Shown: positions 53,477 to 62,657, numbered from the stretch's first letter. The stretch: DNA of 64,000 nt from Candidatus Hydrogenedentota bacterium (GCA_903893795.1 CAITNO010000106.1:1-64000), one strand, 5' to 3'. Notes: generated from the sequence alone by a model not told the origin. Translations and numbers: made by a program.

Positions 53477-54667
53477 TTACTTGAGCGATTTCTCCAGCCA
53501 GGCGATGGCATCATCCTGCGCGGGCACCTTGAGCGAGTGGGGCAGGTCGTAGTACTTGCACAGGAAGTTGTCCGGTGCCCCCATGCGCTTGTAGATCTCG
53601 GCCAGTTTGGCCTCGGCGGCGCGCATGCCGTCGAGCGGGAACAGTTTGTCCTGCAGACAGTTGATGACCATGAGCGGGTTGGGTCCGTTCAGCGCGGTCA
53701 TGTCGGTCAGGTCGAGCCAGTTCACCTGGCCGGGGACATGCAGCATCCAGGTGTGGCTCTTGGAATGGTGGTGCGGCAGGGAAGTGTAGGGCGTCATCCA
53801 CCCGGCCACCACGCCCGCCTTGAGGCGCGGATCGAGTCCAAACAGATAGGCCGCCCGCCAGCCGCCAATGGACAGGCCCATGCAGCCGATGCGCGAGGCG
53901 TCCACCTCGGGTCGGGTCACGAGGTAATCCACGCTGGCCATGTCTCCCTGCACAAGAATGCCGGGCCAGGTCGTGCCCGCGTCGAAGATGGACTTGGCCA
54001 TCTTGTCTTCATGTTTTCCCGAGAGTTCGTTGAAAGCACGGATATACTCGTCGCTTCCCGGGGTGAGCCCGTTCAGGTCCTCCTTGTACATCTCCGGCAG
54101 CGAGTTCACCGGCAGCCGCTGTGCGCCGAAATAGAACGCGTCGGGCACCAGCACCACAAACCCGTGCCGCGCCAGTTCATCGGCAAAACAGCGCCCGCCG
54201 TAGGTCTTGTTGACCAAGTCCTGCAGCACCTGCGGCGGATTGTCGATCTCGGTGATTTTCTCCTTGCCGTAATAGTAGAAACCGCTGTGGCAATGCAGGG
54301 CAACCACCGCCGGGGCGGGCTTGGTCAGACCGTCAGGCACCAGCAGAAAGGCCTCCGTTTTGCGGTCTGCGGTGATGGAATAGCGGACCAGATAACGGGT
54401 GTAGCCCGCCTTTTTGACCGTTTCCAGCAGTTCCGCGTTGGGAGCCGGGGCCGGGTCGGGATGGTAGTTCAGCAGTTCCGACATTTTTTCACGGCCCTGC
54501 CTGCTCCATGCTTCGCGGTCGGGCCAGTTGCCCGACAGATAGGACATGGCACCGGAGTGCTTTTCCGCGTACTGGTTCAAGAAGCCGTAGTAGTCGCCCA
54601 CGTCGCTCGGCATCGCCTCAGCGCCATGGGTGATCAGCGGAAGCAGCATCAGCAGGGAAGTGGCCAT
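53477..54667 (-). CDS. Exported alpha/beta hydrolase (acetyl-xylan-esterase/abhydrolase type)
   Basis: The start at 54667 (AAGGA 8 bp upstream) gives 396 residues. ATGs at 54673 and 54724 are alternatives. A signal peptide MATSLLMLLPLITHGAEA precedes a fold with APAVVALHCHSGFYYYG, the nucleophile elbow GCMGLSIGGWRAAYLFG (Ser) and HSLKVPAQDDAIAWL at the C-terminus, where His-Ser is the expected triad end. The arrangement matches secreted esterases of polysaccharide degraders. The related two-domain enzyme is at 34987-37338. It lies downstream of the Tat-TIM-barrel gene on the same strand, separated by the second GTAGGGTG element. Confidence 0.87.
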   Translation of the reverse strand: MATSLLMLLPLITHGAEAMPSDVGDYYGFLNQYAEKHSGAMSYLSGNWPDREAWSRQGREKMSELLNYHPDPAPAPNAELLETVKKAGYTRYLVRYSITADRKTEAFLLVPDGLTKPAPAVVALHCHSGFYYYGKEKITEIDNPPQVLQDLVNKTYGGRCFADELARHGFVVLVPDAFYFGAQRLPVNSLPEMYKEDLNGLTPGSDEYIRAFNELSGKHEDKMAKSIFDAGTTWPGILVQGDMASVDYLVTRPEVDASRIGCMGLSIGGWRAAYLFGLDPRLKAGVVAGWMTPYTSLPHHHSKSHTWMLHVPGQVNWLDLTDMTALNGPNPLMVINCLQDKLFPLDGMRAAEAKLAEIYKRMGAPDNFLCKYYDLPHSLKVPAQDDAIAWLEKSLK

Positions 54668-54757
54668 GGTCATGTTCCTTGTATCGAATTGAATTGCCGG
54701 GCACAGAATAGCGGATTGTGCCACATGGTCGCCACGAATTCATGACCGCGCAGTTTT

Positions 54758-54866
54758 GTAGGGTGCGTGAAGTTTTGCGCAGCAAAACGGAACGCACCGT
54801 CTTTGTGAATGTTCGTTCGGAGCCCGGTGCGTTCCTTCCTGCCGCGCAAGACTCCACGCACCCTAC
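54758..54866. repeat. GTAGGGTG paired-hairpin element, copy 2
   Basis: Bounded by GTAGGGTGCGTG and CACGCACCCTAC, 109 bp. The left arm folds GGTGCGT...GTTTTGC-GCA-GCAAAAC...ACGCACC perfectly. The right arm keeps the outer stem but has GTCTTGC/GCAGG inside. It lies 18 bp after the stop of the TIM-barrel gene and about 90 bp upstream of the esterase start. Copy 1 is at 33981-34167. Confidence 0.8.
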
Positions 54867-54883
54867 GGAAGAACAATACACCG

Positions 54884-55798
54884 TCAGGAATTCATGGCTG
54901 CGCGCAGCTTGGCCAGGTATTTCGGCACGCCGGTTTTGGCGTCTTCCTCGCCTTCATATTCAAGCGAGAGATAGCCGCGGTAATTGGCTTCGCGCAGGAT
55001 GCGAACGATGCGGGTGTAGTCGGCCGCTTCCTTGCCCGCGCCGTCCTCCGTGCGGACTTCCGTCTTGGCGTGGGTGGTCAGCACCTTGGGCATGACCGTC
55101 TCCATGCACTTGTAGGGTTCCCGGACGAAGTTGCCCGTGTCGAGGTTGAGGCCCAGCCATTCATGGTTCACCGCCGCGAGGATGTCGAGCACTTCCGCGG
55201 CGGTTTCAGTCAGGTAGCCATGGTTTTCCAGCGCGAGAAACACGCCCCGGCTTCCCGCATAGTCGCAGCACTCCTTCAGGCATTCCACCACAAACCCAAA
55301 ATCGCGCCTGCGCTCGCCATCCTTGGGTTTGCCGCCGGCAAAGACGCGCAGGCAGGGCGAGCCCAGTTCCACCGAGTGGTCAATCCAGCGCTTCACATCC
55401 GCAACCTGCCTGGCGCGGTCTTCGGCGGAGGCCAGGCAGAAGCTGTTGCCCACGGAGGTTGCGCATACGTCCAGTCCGAGCCTGAACGCCTTCGCCTTGA
55501 GGTCGTTCATGTACTTTGGCTCTTCCGAGGTGAAATAGTAGGAGGTCAGTTCGACGCCGTCCAGACCCCATGACGCCGCCAGGTCGAGCCAGTCGAACAG
55601 CGTCATTTCGCCCTTCTTCCCGCCGCGCGGCAGGTAATCGCGGAAAGAATAGGCCGCACAGCTCAGTTTCAGTTGCGCCGTGATGGCGCCGTCTCCCGTG
55701 GAGGGCTTGGCCGGGGAGACCGCCCCCTGGCTGTTGCGTGCGGCCAGGGTTGCCGCCGCCATGCCTGCGGCCAGCGCCTGCCTTCGTGTCAGTTTCAT
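54884..55798 (-). CDS. Tat-exported sugar phosphate isomerase/epimerase-like TIM barrel
   Basis: The 304-residue protein starts at ATG 55798 with AAAGGAG 8 bp upstream. The signal MKLTRRQALAAGMAAATLAA is a clear twin-arginine type. The barrel contains LSCAAYSFRDYLPRGGKKGE, GLDGVELTSYYFTSEEPKYM (Glu ligand), FLALENHGYLTETAAEVL and GLNLDTGNFVREPYKCMET, then THAKTEVR and YLSLEYEGEEDAKTGVPKYL. These match the metal site of the AP-endonuclease-2/xylose-isomerase-like family. Substrate is unknown. Its 5' end and leader are duplicated as a pseudogene fragment at 61957-62110. Confidence 0.92.
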   Translation of the reverse strand: MKLTRRQALAAGMAAATLAARNSQGAVSPAKPSTGDGAITAQLKLSCAAYSFRDYLPRGGKKGEMTLFDWLDLAASWGLDGVELTSYYFTSEEPKYMNDLKAKAFRLGLDVCATSVGNSFCLASAEDRARQVADVKRWIDHSVELGSPCLRVFAGGKPKDGERRRDFGFVVECLKECCDYAGSRGVFLALENHGYLTETAAEVLDILAAVNHEWLGLNLDTGNFVREPYKCMETVMPKVLTTHAKTEVRTEDGAGKEAADYTRIVRILREANYRGYLSLEYEGEEDAKTGVPKYLAKLRAAMNS

Positions 55799-56013
55799 GG
55801 TCCGGCTCCTTTCGTGGGTCATGTCAAACAAGGTACACCCTGTTGCACGTATATTGCCAAATCCCTGAAGTGGCTGCGGAGGGCGTTTCGGAGCACCCGC
55901 GCCATTTCTATCCCACTTCTGAGAAGTGCGGAGGCCGTGATAATCTCACTGTTTTGCAAATACTTCCTTCATCCTGCTTGGAGTTGCTCCAGGATCTGAG
56001 GCGTTGGCGGCCT

Positions 56014-57804
56014 TTATGGATTGGGCGAGCCGTCAGATTGCGAGAGTGCGCTCACGGGGAGTCTCATAAACTGAAGCCCCCCCCCGCCTGACCATTGATC
56101 CGTTGCGCGCTGCTTAAGGGTAGATTCCTCCCCGGTAAGGGGTTCCGGCGCGACATAGACAACGGTGTCCACAGGTTTGCCCGTCAGGCTCTCCACCTGC
56201 GCCAACTGGTCATGGCGCATGAGAACAGCCCTCCCGGCCGAGGCGCTAAGAATGGTCATTTCACACATGTAATCCTCAGGTTTACTGCCCTTGAACAGCC
56301 GCGGCCCAATGACCAGGTCGTTTGCGTGGACGTTCTCCGTTATGATCAGCCCCACACGCTCATATTCCCGGGTGCCCCGCCATGAGAACTTGCTGTATGA
56401 GTCTTTGTCCGCCGCCATGACCATGGCGGTGGCCGCCAGGACAGCCGCGGCGCCGACAGGCAGCACAATGCTGGAGCGCCAATGCCTAGTCATCATTGCG
56501 AGGACGGTGGGCAGCAGCGCAAAGCTAGCGCAGCTCAGCGGCAGCACAAACTTGAGGGCTGTGTAGTCCACTTCCGCCGCGTGGTCGTGCAGAAGGTACG
56601 TGTGCAGAAAGCATGACATCACCAGTATGAATGACGTTCCGACAAGCCGCATCTGCGGGCCCGGCATTATCGTTCGTTGACGCCTGCCCATAAGGGCAAA
56701 GGCAACCACGCCGGCACTTGAAACGGCAAGCGTCAACCAGAGCACCGCCTGGGCCGGGAAACCATAATAGCGTTGAAAATGACCGCCCCAGAATGTCGTT
56801 ACGAAGTTGTCCCAAGTCCGGCCCGAGTCACTTGCGCCCGAGTGCAAGAGAAACTTGAGAATTGGCACCAGAAGCCCCCAGGCACCCCCATATATGACGA
56901 TCAGATTCAGTGAAAAAGGAATGGCGGCGAGGAAGACAGGAACTGAAAACACCAGAAGCCCCTTGCTTATGGCTTTCCAATTCCCTCCCCACTGCCAGAA
57001 ACACAGGCGTTTGATCGTGATTGCAGCCACCACGCTTATGGTAAACCAGTCAACAAGAAAACTTGTGAAGACTGTGGCCGCAATGAGCCGGTCAAGACGC
57101 AGCGCAGAGCGCCCTTCTGCCAGGGCTGTGTCACGAAGGGATTCGAGAAGCACCAGGGCGGCAAACAGAGGAATGACAAAGATGTCGGCCCAATAGGTGG
57201 CCTGAAAAAAGTACATTGGCGCCGGATGAAATATCAAGACACCGGCCGAGGCGAGAGAGAGCAGCAGGGCCGGCAAGAGCCTCTTGGTCGCCGACAGGAC
57301 GGAGGTAAAGACGAGTCCGGCCCCCAGCAATGCGAGTGTCCAGTGGGCAAGCAAGCCATAAAACATCGCCCAAGAAACGGAAGGCTGCACTCCAAAGAGC
57401 TTCGCTGGTATGTAGAGCGGCATGAAGAACAAGGGGAAATAGCAGGTCATGAGATCCGTGAATCGTCCGCCTTCGAAAGTGAATTCCGCGCTTAAGTAAG
57501 TCGGAAAGCTCAAATTGAGCAGGGCGGGTGCGCGCAACCATTCGCCCACCATGCGCAAAGCCAGCGCGGTCAGCGCTTCGGATGTGAATCTATTGGGCGG
57601 CAGGCTGAATGTTCCGAACCAGCCCGCGCGCGGCGGGATTGAGAAAACGAACATCAATGAGACAGCAACAAGAAGAAAAACGAACAGCAGGCAAGTCGTA
57701 CCCGGCAAAGGAGACTTCACTTTTTGGCATGACCCGCTTTCAGAATCACCTCTGCGATTGCCGGCCAGAAGGTCAAACAGTGCAGTGAAGCGGATTCTAG
57801 ACAT
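56014..57804 (-). CDS. Polytopic membrane protein, possible GT39/O-mannosyl-type transferase
   Basis: The start at 57804 follows GAGGAATTGAGA and gives 596 residues. The frame is open to 57999, so an extension is possible. It has about twelve predicted helices (PGTTCLLFVFLLVAVSLMFV, WTLALLGAGLVFTSVLS, LVFSVPVFLAAIPFSLNLI). A soluble C-terminus has DNFVTTFWGGHFQRYYGFP and DKDSYSKFSWRGTREYERVG. The hydrophobic profile is like GT39/ArnT relatives, but I cannot confirm an acidic first-loop motif. The neighbourhood (GT2, GTs, radical SAM) suggests lipid-linked glycan work. Confidence 0.65.
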   Translation of the reverse strand: MSRIRFTALFDLLAGNRRGDSESGSCQKVKSPLPGTTCLLFVFLLVAVSLMFVFSIPPRAGWFGTFSLPPNRFTSEALTALALRMVGEWLRAPALLNLSFPTYLSAEFTFEGGRFTDLMTCYFPLFFMPLYIPAKLFGVQPSVSWAMFYGLLAHWTLALLGAGLVFTSVLSATKRLLPALLLSLASAGVLIFHPAPMYFFQATYWADIFVIPLFAALVLLESLRDTALAEGRSALRLDRLIAATVFTSFLVDWFTISVVAAITIKRLCFWQWGGNWKAISKGLLVFSVPVFLAAIPFSLNLIVIYGGAWGLLVPILKFLLHSGASDSGRTWDNFVTTFWGGHFQRYYGFPAQAVLWLTLAVSSAGVVAFALMGRRQRTIMPGPQMRLVGTSFILVMSCFLHTYLLHDHAAEVDYTALKFVLPLSCASFALLPTVLAMMTRHWRSSIVLPVGAAAVLAATAMVMAADKDSYSKFSWRGTREYERVGLIITENVHANDLVIGPRLFKGSKPEDYMCEMTILSASAGRAVLMRHDQLAQVESLTGKPVDTVVYVAPEPLTGEESTLKQRATDQWSGGGGLQFMRLPVSALSQSDGSPNP

Positions 57805-58353
57805 TCTCAATTCCTCGCTGAACTCTGGCTGGCACTGTGGCAACCTTGAGCACGCTTCACTTTCCCGAGGCAGAAGCCTGCCCGCAATCTCACGGGAACG
57901 CTTCCGGAATCTTATGACATTGATTTCAGGCGTCTTGATGGAGGAGTCCGCGCAGCACAGATTGTCGCCACCATTGGAGCCTTTTTCATAGATGTTCACA
58001 GTCTAGCAGAGTCCTCTGCGGCGCACAAACACAGGGCCTCCAAGTCCTATTCGCGCGAACGGAGACCCATCTGGAGCACGTTAATTTCAGATTCTTTGCC
58101 GCTCTGCCATGTTTCGCCGGTTCATTGCAAGCCGCGCAGGAGGCGGGCACGCGGGAAAGGCACGGCCGGATGGTGCCCCGACCGAATGCCGCGATGCGGG
58201 TGACTGCCCTCCTTGGCATGAAGGTGTACACTGTTCCACCATCACATTCCCTCGGGGCCTCGTGCATGGATTCCCCCGATGAGGTGCCTTCGGCGCCGGT
58301 GTCCGCAGAGACGGTTGTGGAGCAGGACTTGCATGCGTTCATCAAAGGGATCT
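57805..58353. other. Gene-poor stretch of about 550 bp
   Basis: No gene can be supported. The membrane-protein frame continues open to 57999 (minus) without a better start than 57804. Short open frames on both strands in 58000-58350 have no ribosome binding site or recognisable motifs. Base composition is less GC-rich than in surrounding genes. Confidence 0.35.
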
Positions 58354-59154
58354 TCAAGCGCTCCCTTGCCCCCTGTCATTGGGGCGCCAACTGGATTGCG
58401 GGACTTCAGTTCCGGGAAACAGCTTTGAGTTGATCCATCCCATGCGCGCCAGGCGGAATGATGCACCCGTGGCAAGACAGCCGAAGCCATACTTGACGCT
58501 TCGCCGAAAGTTGATGGAGGAAGCCTCGGCGAAGTATTTGGCGGGGCAGGTGATCTCGCCTATTACGTTGTGGAGCCACAGGATCTGCGCCAGTATCTGG
58601 TTGTCAAACACGAAGTCGTCGGAATTTGCCTCCAGCGGAAGGGTTTCCAGCAGTTCTCGCGAGAACGCACGGTAGCCGGTGTGGTATTCGGAAAGCTTTG
58701 CTCCGAGCAGCAGGTTTTCAACGAATGTCAGCAGCCGGTTGCCGGCGTATTTCCAGAGAGGCATGCCACCCTTGAGCGCGTTGCCGCCCAGTATTCGCGA
58801 CCCCAGGACGCATGGATACAGGCCGTTACCGACCATGCACGCCATGGCCGGAATGAGCTTGGGCGTGTATTGATAATCAGGATGCACCATGATGACGATG
58901 TCCGCACCGAGTTCGAGGGCAAGCCTGTAGCACGATTTCTGGTTGCCGCCATAACCACGGTTCCGGGGATGGGTGACCACGGTGGTGTGCACGAGGCTTT
59001 TCGCAATTTCGACAGTCTGGTCCCTGCTGTCGTCATCGACAACGACAACTTCATCAACGACACCCTGCGCCATGACCTCATCATGGGTTTTCCGCAGCGT
59101 AGCCGCCGCGTTGTAAGCGGGCATAACGACCACAACTTTCTTTCCTGCGAACAT
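58354..59154 (-). CDS. Glycosyltransferase family 2 (dolichyl-phosphate-mannose synthase-like)
   Basis: The 266-residue enzyme is GT-A fold GT2. It has VVVVMPAYNAAATLRKTHDE, VVDDDSRDQTVEIAKSL, HPRNRGYGGNQKSCYRLALE and VIMVHPDYQYTPKLIPAMA, with a DxD-like HPDY in the donor site. EYHTGYRAFSRELLETLPL follows. Such enzymes charge polyprenyl-phosphate or glycosylate lipid carriers. No membrane helix cluster is present, as in the soluble Dpm1 type. It stands upstream of the polytopic protein, about 550 bp away, and ends close to an IS1380 remnant. Confidence 0.9.
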   Translation of the reverse strand: MFAGKKVVVVMPAYNAAATLRKTHDEVMAQGVVDEVVVVDDDSRDQTVEIAKSLVHTTVVTHPRNRGYGGNQKSCYRLALELGADIVIMVHPDYQYTPKLIPAMACMVGNGLYPCVLGSRILGGNALKGGMPLWKYAGNRLLTFVENLLLGAKLSEYHTGYRAFSRELLETLPLEANSDDFVFDNQILAQILWLHNVIGEITCPAKYFAEASSINFRRSVKYGFGCLATGASFRLARMGWINSKLFPGTEVPQSSWRPNDRGQGSA

Positions 59155-59456
59155 GAAGGACTACCCTTTGTCCGTTGCTTGCGGGATGGGCCATCTGGCG
59201 CCCTCAATTATGCCGCGCGCGTTTGTGCCGGCTGAAGGTGGACAGGTGGCAATGACACAACCCTTCTCGAAGTGGCGATGACAATCAGCATTGCTTGTTT
59301 TCCGAGAGACGACGGTCAAATGCCCAAGTTTGCGTCCATGTCCCGACCAAAGGCCGTTCCGAAGCATTCCAATATTATCTAAGCCCCAGTGACCTGAACG
59401 CTTAAGTTATTTCCCTTTACGTCATCATATTTGACTTTAGCATTTAGCCGGCAGGA

Positions 59457-60106
59457 TTCACAAATTGGCCGGGTTCACCAATCCCAAGAATCCAGAAGCG
59501 AGGCAAGATACCAGGCCAAATCGGACCAGACATTGACTCGCTCCATCCGGGTCGGAAGCAGGGCCGCCGCCTGCCTGAGAAAGTAGTGTGAGTAGTCTGC
59601 GGGGCGGCATTGCCCTGAGGGGGCTCGTAATGAACCACCATGCCCGCATCGGACCAGAACGCCAGAGTGGGAAACCAGCCGCGCTCGCCCTTGTAACTGC
59701 CCTGTGCCTGCTGGGCTTGGACTAGAATAGGGTTGCGTCGCAGTCCAGAAGGTCGCCTCCTGGAGCCCCTGCAATGTATACGCGGCTGAGCCGGCCAGTC
59801 TGTATCGCCGAAAGGTCTTCCAAGCCTGCGGGGCCAATCCCCCGTAAAAGGTCATGGGCCGTCGATGGTGCCATTTCGGCGCGGCCCAACAGACGGTAAA
59901 GCCCGGCGTCCGCCCGCAGCGTATCAAGATCGCCTATGCACTCACTGCCGGCACTGGCACTCCTTGACCCAGCCCGCATGATGATCCGCATCGGCAAGAA
60001 GCCCCATCGTCCGGCCACGTTTGGAAAGGGCCACGGCACCGGTGAATCGAGTCGCCGAAATGCCGTCCTCAACCACTTTTACACGAATCGCAACTTGCGC
60101 TATCAT
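59457..60106 (-). pseudogene. IS1380-family transposase remnant, frameshifted and deleted
   Basis: On the minus strand, recognisable IS1380 transposase pieces occur in three different frames. They are: a start at ATG 60106 (GAGGT upstream) with VKVVEDGISATRFTGAVAL; then GDLDTLRADAGLYRLLG and LLDCDATLF; then QGSYKGERGWFPTLAFW; then LLPTRMERVNVWSDLAWYL ending near 59475. The KGERG...LAFW piece and the DATLF motif are typical of the family. At least two frameshifts and a central deletion make it inactive. Length is about half of a normal transposase (about 430 residues). Terminal inverted repeats were not identified. Confidence 0.7.
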
Positions 60107-60274
60107 CGTTTTACCTCGTTGGTGTTGCCCAAGGTTCTGGCTAGATATCCTTTGGGCACCCAATCCGCCGATGCGGTTCATCAGCGGGATGTTTCTGTTT
60201 CTTCCCTCACCCGGCGGTTAGGGACAGTTCGTTTCTTGAGAACCCTTAAGATTTTGAGATGTTGCATGTCGAGT

Positions 60275-60316
60275 CAGTCGGTGAACTCCGGTTGAGCCGG
60301 TGAAGTGAGCCGGTGA
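60275..60316 (+). promoter_or_regulatory. Direct repeats of GAGCCGGTGA before the radical SAM promoter
   Basis: GAGCCGGTGA occurs at 60294-60303 and 60307-60316, 13 bp apart. A variant CAGTCGGTGA lies at 60275-60284. The copies end 5 bp before the -35 box. They could be binding sites for an activator or a tandem repressor. Confidence 0.5.
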
Positions 60317-60320
60317 CGTA

Positions 60321-60349
60321 TTGACATAGATCGGCCCGGACCATACAAT
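60321..60349 (+). promoter_or_regulatory. Strong sigma-70-type promoter of the radical SAM gene
   Basis: TTGACA (60321-60326), a 17-bp spacer and TACAAT (60344-60349). The -35 is perfect and the -10 matches five of six. The leader of about 45 nt ends in AGGAG/GGAG before ATG 60400. Confidence 0.75.
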
Positions 60350-60399
60350 TCCGTTGATGTGATAATCATGCGCCGTTAGGAGCGTGGAGAGCCCCCGTC

Positions 60400-61851
60400 A
60401 TGCGGACCGTCATTCTCTTCCAACCCAAGAGTTTTCGTGGTATGAGCTCATACATGCCGCCGCTTGGGCTTATTATGTCCGCGGTTCGGGTCCACAGAAC
60501 CAACCGGACAGTGATTGTGGATCAAGCTGTGGAGCCGCGTTGGAAGCAGCTCCTGACGGAACTTCTCGAGCAGAAGCCGCTCTGCCTTGGGATTACCACC
60601 ATGACGGGAAGTCAGATTCCAAGAGCGCTTGAGGCGGCACAGTTGGCGAAAGAGCATGGTTGTCCGGTGGTATGGGGCGGGGTCCATCCGAGCCTGCTGC
60701 CGGAGCAGACACTTTCACACCCTTTGGCCGATTACGTCGTAGCGGGAGAGGGCGAAGAGAGCTTCGCAGCGCTGGTTCGCGCCCTTGACAACGGAACAGA
60801 CACGCGGACCATCGCTGGAGTGTGGTCCAAACGGAACGGCACCATAACGTACGGCGGTGAGAGGCCGTTTGCGGATCTTGAGTCCTTGCCGGAAATCCCC
60901 TATCACTTGGTGAACTTGGACCGGTATATGCGCCGGGGAGCCTTCGGGCCCGCCCTGAGCGTTTACAGTTCACGCGGTTGTCCAATGCATTGCCGCTTTT
61001 GCTATAACTCGGCATGCCATCACAGCCGCTGGCGCGCATTTTCAGCCGAGCGGACCGTAAGCGATATTCGACGCATCCGCGCGTTGTGCCCCGGACTGAA
61101 GCATATTGCACTTTGGGACGATGCCTTCTTTCCCGACCTGACAAGGGCCCGGCTGATTGCCGAAGGCGTAGCAAAGATAACGCCCAAACTCTCATGGTCC
61201 GTATTGGGCGCGCACGTCCGGGATGTGGGCCGGATGAGCGATGAGTATTTGCGGGACCTCAAGACGAGTGGGCTGACGGACGTGGTCGTCGGGGTGGAAT
61301 CCGGGTCGAAGCCCATAATCGAGGTTTTGCGGAAGAACTTCCAGCTTGATCAGCTTCTTGATGCAAATAGACGCCTCGGCAGAAGCGGCATTCGTCCAAC
61401 CTACACATTCATGAGCGGCATTCCAGGGGAGACTGATAACGATATTCGAAAAACGGTCGACTTGATGTTTCAGTTGAAACACGAAAATCCCGATGCCGTT
61501 CTCGGAAACATTAAACCATTCGTTCCCTATCCCGGCACCGGGTTCTATGACATGGCCTTGGCCAGCGGCTTCAAGCCGCCGGAACGTTTGGAGGACTGGA
61601 GCCGGTTTGTTTGGGGAAATTACGCCAATATCGACATCCCTTGGACAAGCAAGAAGCGCAGAAACTGGCTTAATTGTCTGTATTTCTATACGGTGGCGCT
61701 GAACCCTCGCTATCTCTTCATCAACTCCCGCCTTTTTTCGTTTCTGGCGCGCATTACTCTGCCAATAACCCGCTGGCGCGTGCGACACCTGTGCTTTCGT
61801 TTTCCCCTCGCCGCCCGAGTTATGGCTTTGGCAGAAAGGATGTTTATGTGA
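60400..61851 (+). CDS. B12-binding-domain radical SAM protein
   Basis: The 483-residue protein has an N-terminal cobalamin-binding-like Rossmann domain (about residues 1-160: GITTMTGSQIPRALEA, WGGVHPSLLPEQTLSHPLA, YVVAGEGEESF). The radical SAM core carries CPMHCRFC at Cys194, Cys198 and Cys201 for the [4Fe-4S] cluster, then ALWDDAFFPDLTRARLIAEG. A C-terminal helical part closes the protein. The usual B12 DxHxxG motif is not obvious, as in many BchE-type members. Such enzymes methylate or rearrange lipids or cofactors, for example hopanoids. No partner clarifies the substrate. It has a strong promoter of its own. Confidence 0.93.
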   Translation: MRTVILFQPKSFRGMSSYMPPLGLIMSAVRVHRTNRTVIVDQAVEPRWKQLLTELLEQKPLCLGITTMTGSQIPRALEAAQLAKEHGCPVVWGGVHPSLLPEQTLSHPLADYVVAGEGEESFAALVRALDNGTDTRTIAGVWSKRNGTITYGGERPFADLESLPEIPYHLVNLDRYMRRGAFGPALSVYSSRGCPMHCRFCYNSACHHSRWRAFSAERTVSDIRRIRALCPGLKHIALWDDAFFPDLTRARLIAEGVAKITPKLSWSVLGAHVRDVGRMSDEYLRDLKTSGLTDVVVGVESGSKPIIEVLRKNFQLDQLLDANRRLGRSGIRPTYTFMSGIPGETDNDIRKTVDLMFQLKHENPDAVLGNIKPFVPYPGTGFYDMALASGFKPPERLEDWSRFVWGNYANIDIPWTSKKRRNWLNCLYFYTVALNPRYLFINSRLFSFLARITLPITRWRVRHLCFRFPLAARVMALAERMFM

Positions 61852-61956
61852 CGGAGCTTTTGGCTGCACCTTCTCTACCGGTAAGTGGGGACGGACCCGA
61901 ACGGCACTGACATAAGGGCTTGGGCGGTTTGTATTGGCCCCGGCAAGGACTGTTTT

Positions 61957-62085
61957 TCAATCCCTACAACCTTTTTGTCCCACGCGCCAAAAGTCTTCAG
62001 GGAGGACCGCCCCGTGACTGTCTTGCGGCGCAAAGATTGCCGCCGCCATGCCTGCGGCCAGCGCCTGCCTTCGTGTCAGTTTCAT
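61957..62085 (-). pseudogene. Duplicated 5' fragment of a Tat-TIM-barrel gene
   Basis: On the minus strand from ATG 62085 the frame reads MKLTRRQALAAGMAAA, then IFAPQDSHGAVLPEDFW, and stops at 61957-61959. It is 42 codons. The first 16 residues are identical to the signal of the intact gene at 54884-55798, and GAV then continues the similarity. The upstream stretch, including AAAGGAG and GACCCACGAAAGG-type leader, matches the intact gene for about 25 bp. The barrel is missing. It is therefore a truncated paralogue, not a functional enzyme. Confidence 0.8.
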
Positions 62086-62261
62086 GGTCCGGCTCCTTTC
62101 GTGGGTCATCTTGAACAAGCGAGACAACGTTGCACAGGTGTTACCATACCCGAAAAAGGCATGCTTTCGTCAATGGCGGCGTTTCTAATGGTAAGATAGG
62201 GTTCAGAATGCGGATGACCAACGGTGCCTGAAGGACGGCGCACCCGGAAAGGCAGGTTTGC

Positions 62262-62657
62262 ATGGAGCGGGATTTCCCATCGGCCCCCGGCGGCCTGGCG
62301 ACGCCGGGGATGAACGGGCAGACGCCCTCCCTGCCGCCCATGTGCTGCAGTTGCCGCAGGGTGATTGAACAGGATTTCAAATACTGCCCCCATTGCGGAC
62401 AGCGGCAGGACAAGGGTTCGGCCTGGTATTATCATCCCGGATTCATACTCTTCCTGGCCCTCACCGTGGCCGGTCCCTTTGCGTTGCCCCTGGTCTGGCG
62501 GTCAAAGCGGATGAATGCCGCGGCCAAGTTCATCATGAGTGCCGTTATCATTCTGTACACAGTGTCCGCATTCTATATCTCCTACCGGCTGGTGGCATTG
62601 GAATTGAGCTTTTCCAGTGAGTTGGGCGATGTGATGCGCGAGATTCACCGCCATTAG
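62262..62657 (+). CDS. Zinc-ribbon membrane protein
   Basis: The 131-residue protein has an N-terminal zinc-ribbon-like pair of Cys motifs (MCCSCRRVIEQDFKYCPHCG). Two membrane helices follow (FILFLALTVAGPFALPLVW and AAKFIMSAVIILYTVSAFYI). Such zinc-ribbon plus DUF-type membrane proteins are common in bacteria and have no assigned role. Ribosome binding-site-like GGAAAGG lies upstream. It follows the duplicated fragment and precedes the methyltransferase gene. Confidence 0.75.
   Translation: MERDFPSAPGGLATPGMNGQTPSLPPMCCSCRRVIEQDFKYCPHCGQRQDKGSAWYYHPGFILFLALTVAGPFALPLVWRSKRMNAAAKFIMSAVIILYTVSAFYISYRLVALELSFSSELGDVMREIHRH

Noticed and set aside
57986..58357. Minus-strand open frame of 123 codons between the GT2 and membrane-protein genes
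   Set aside because: It is Cys/Arg-rich with no domain and no ribosome binding site, and has a shadow frame on the other strand.
58125..58433. Plus-strand open frame overlapping the end of the GT2 gene
   Set aside because: It overlaps a well-supported gene on the opposite strand and shows no motif.
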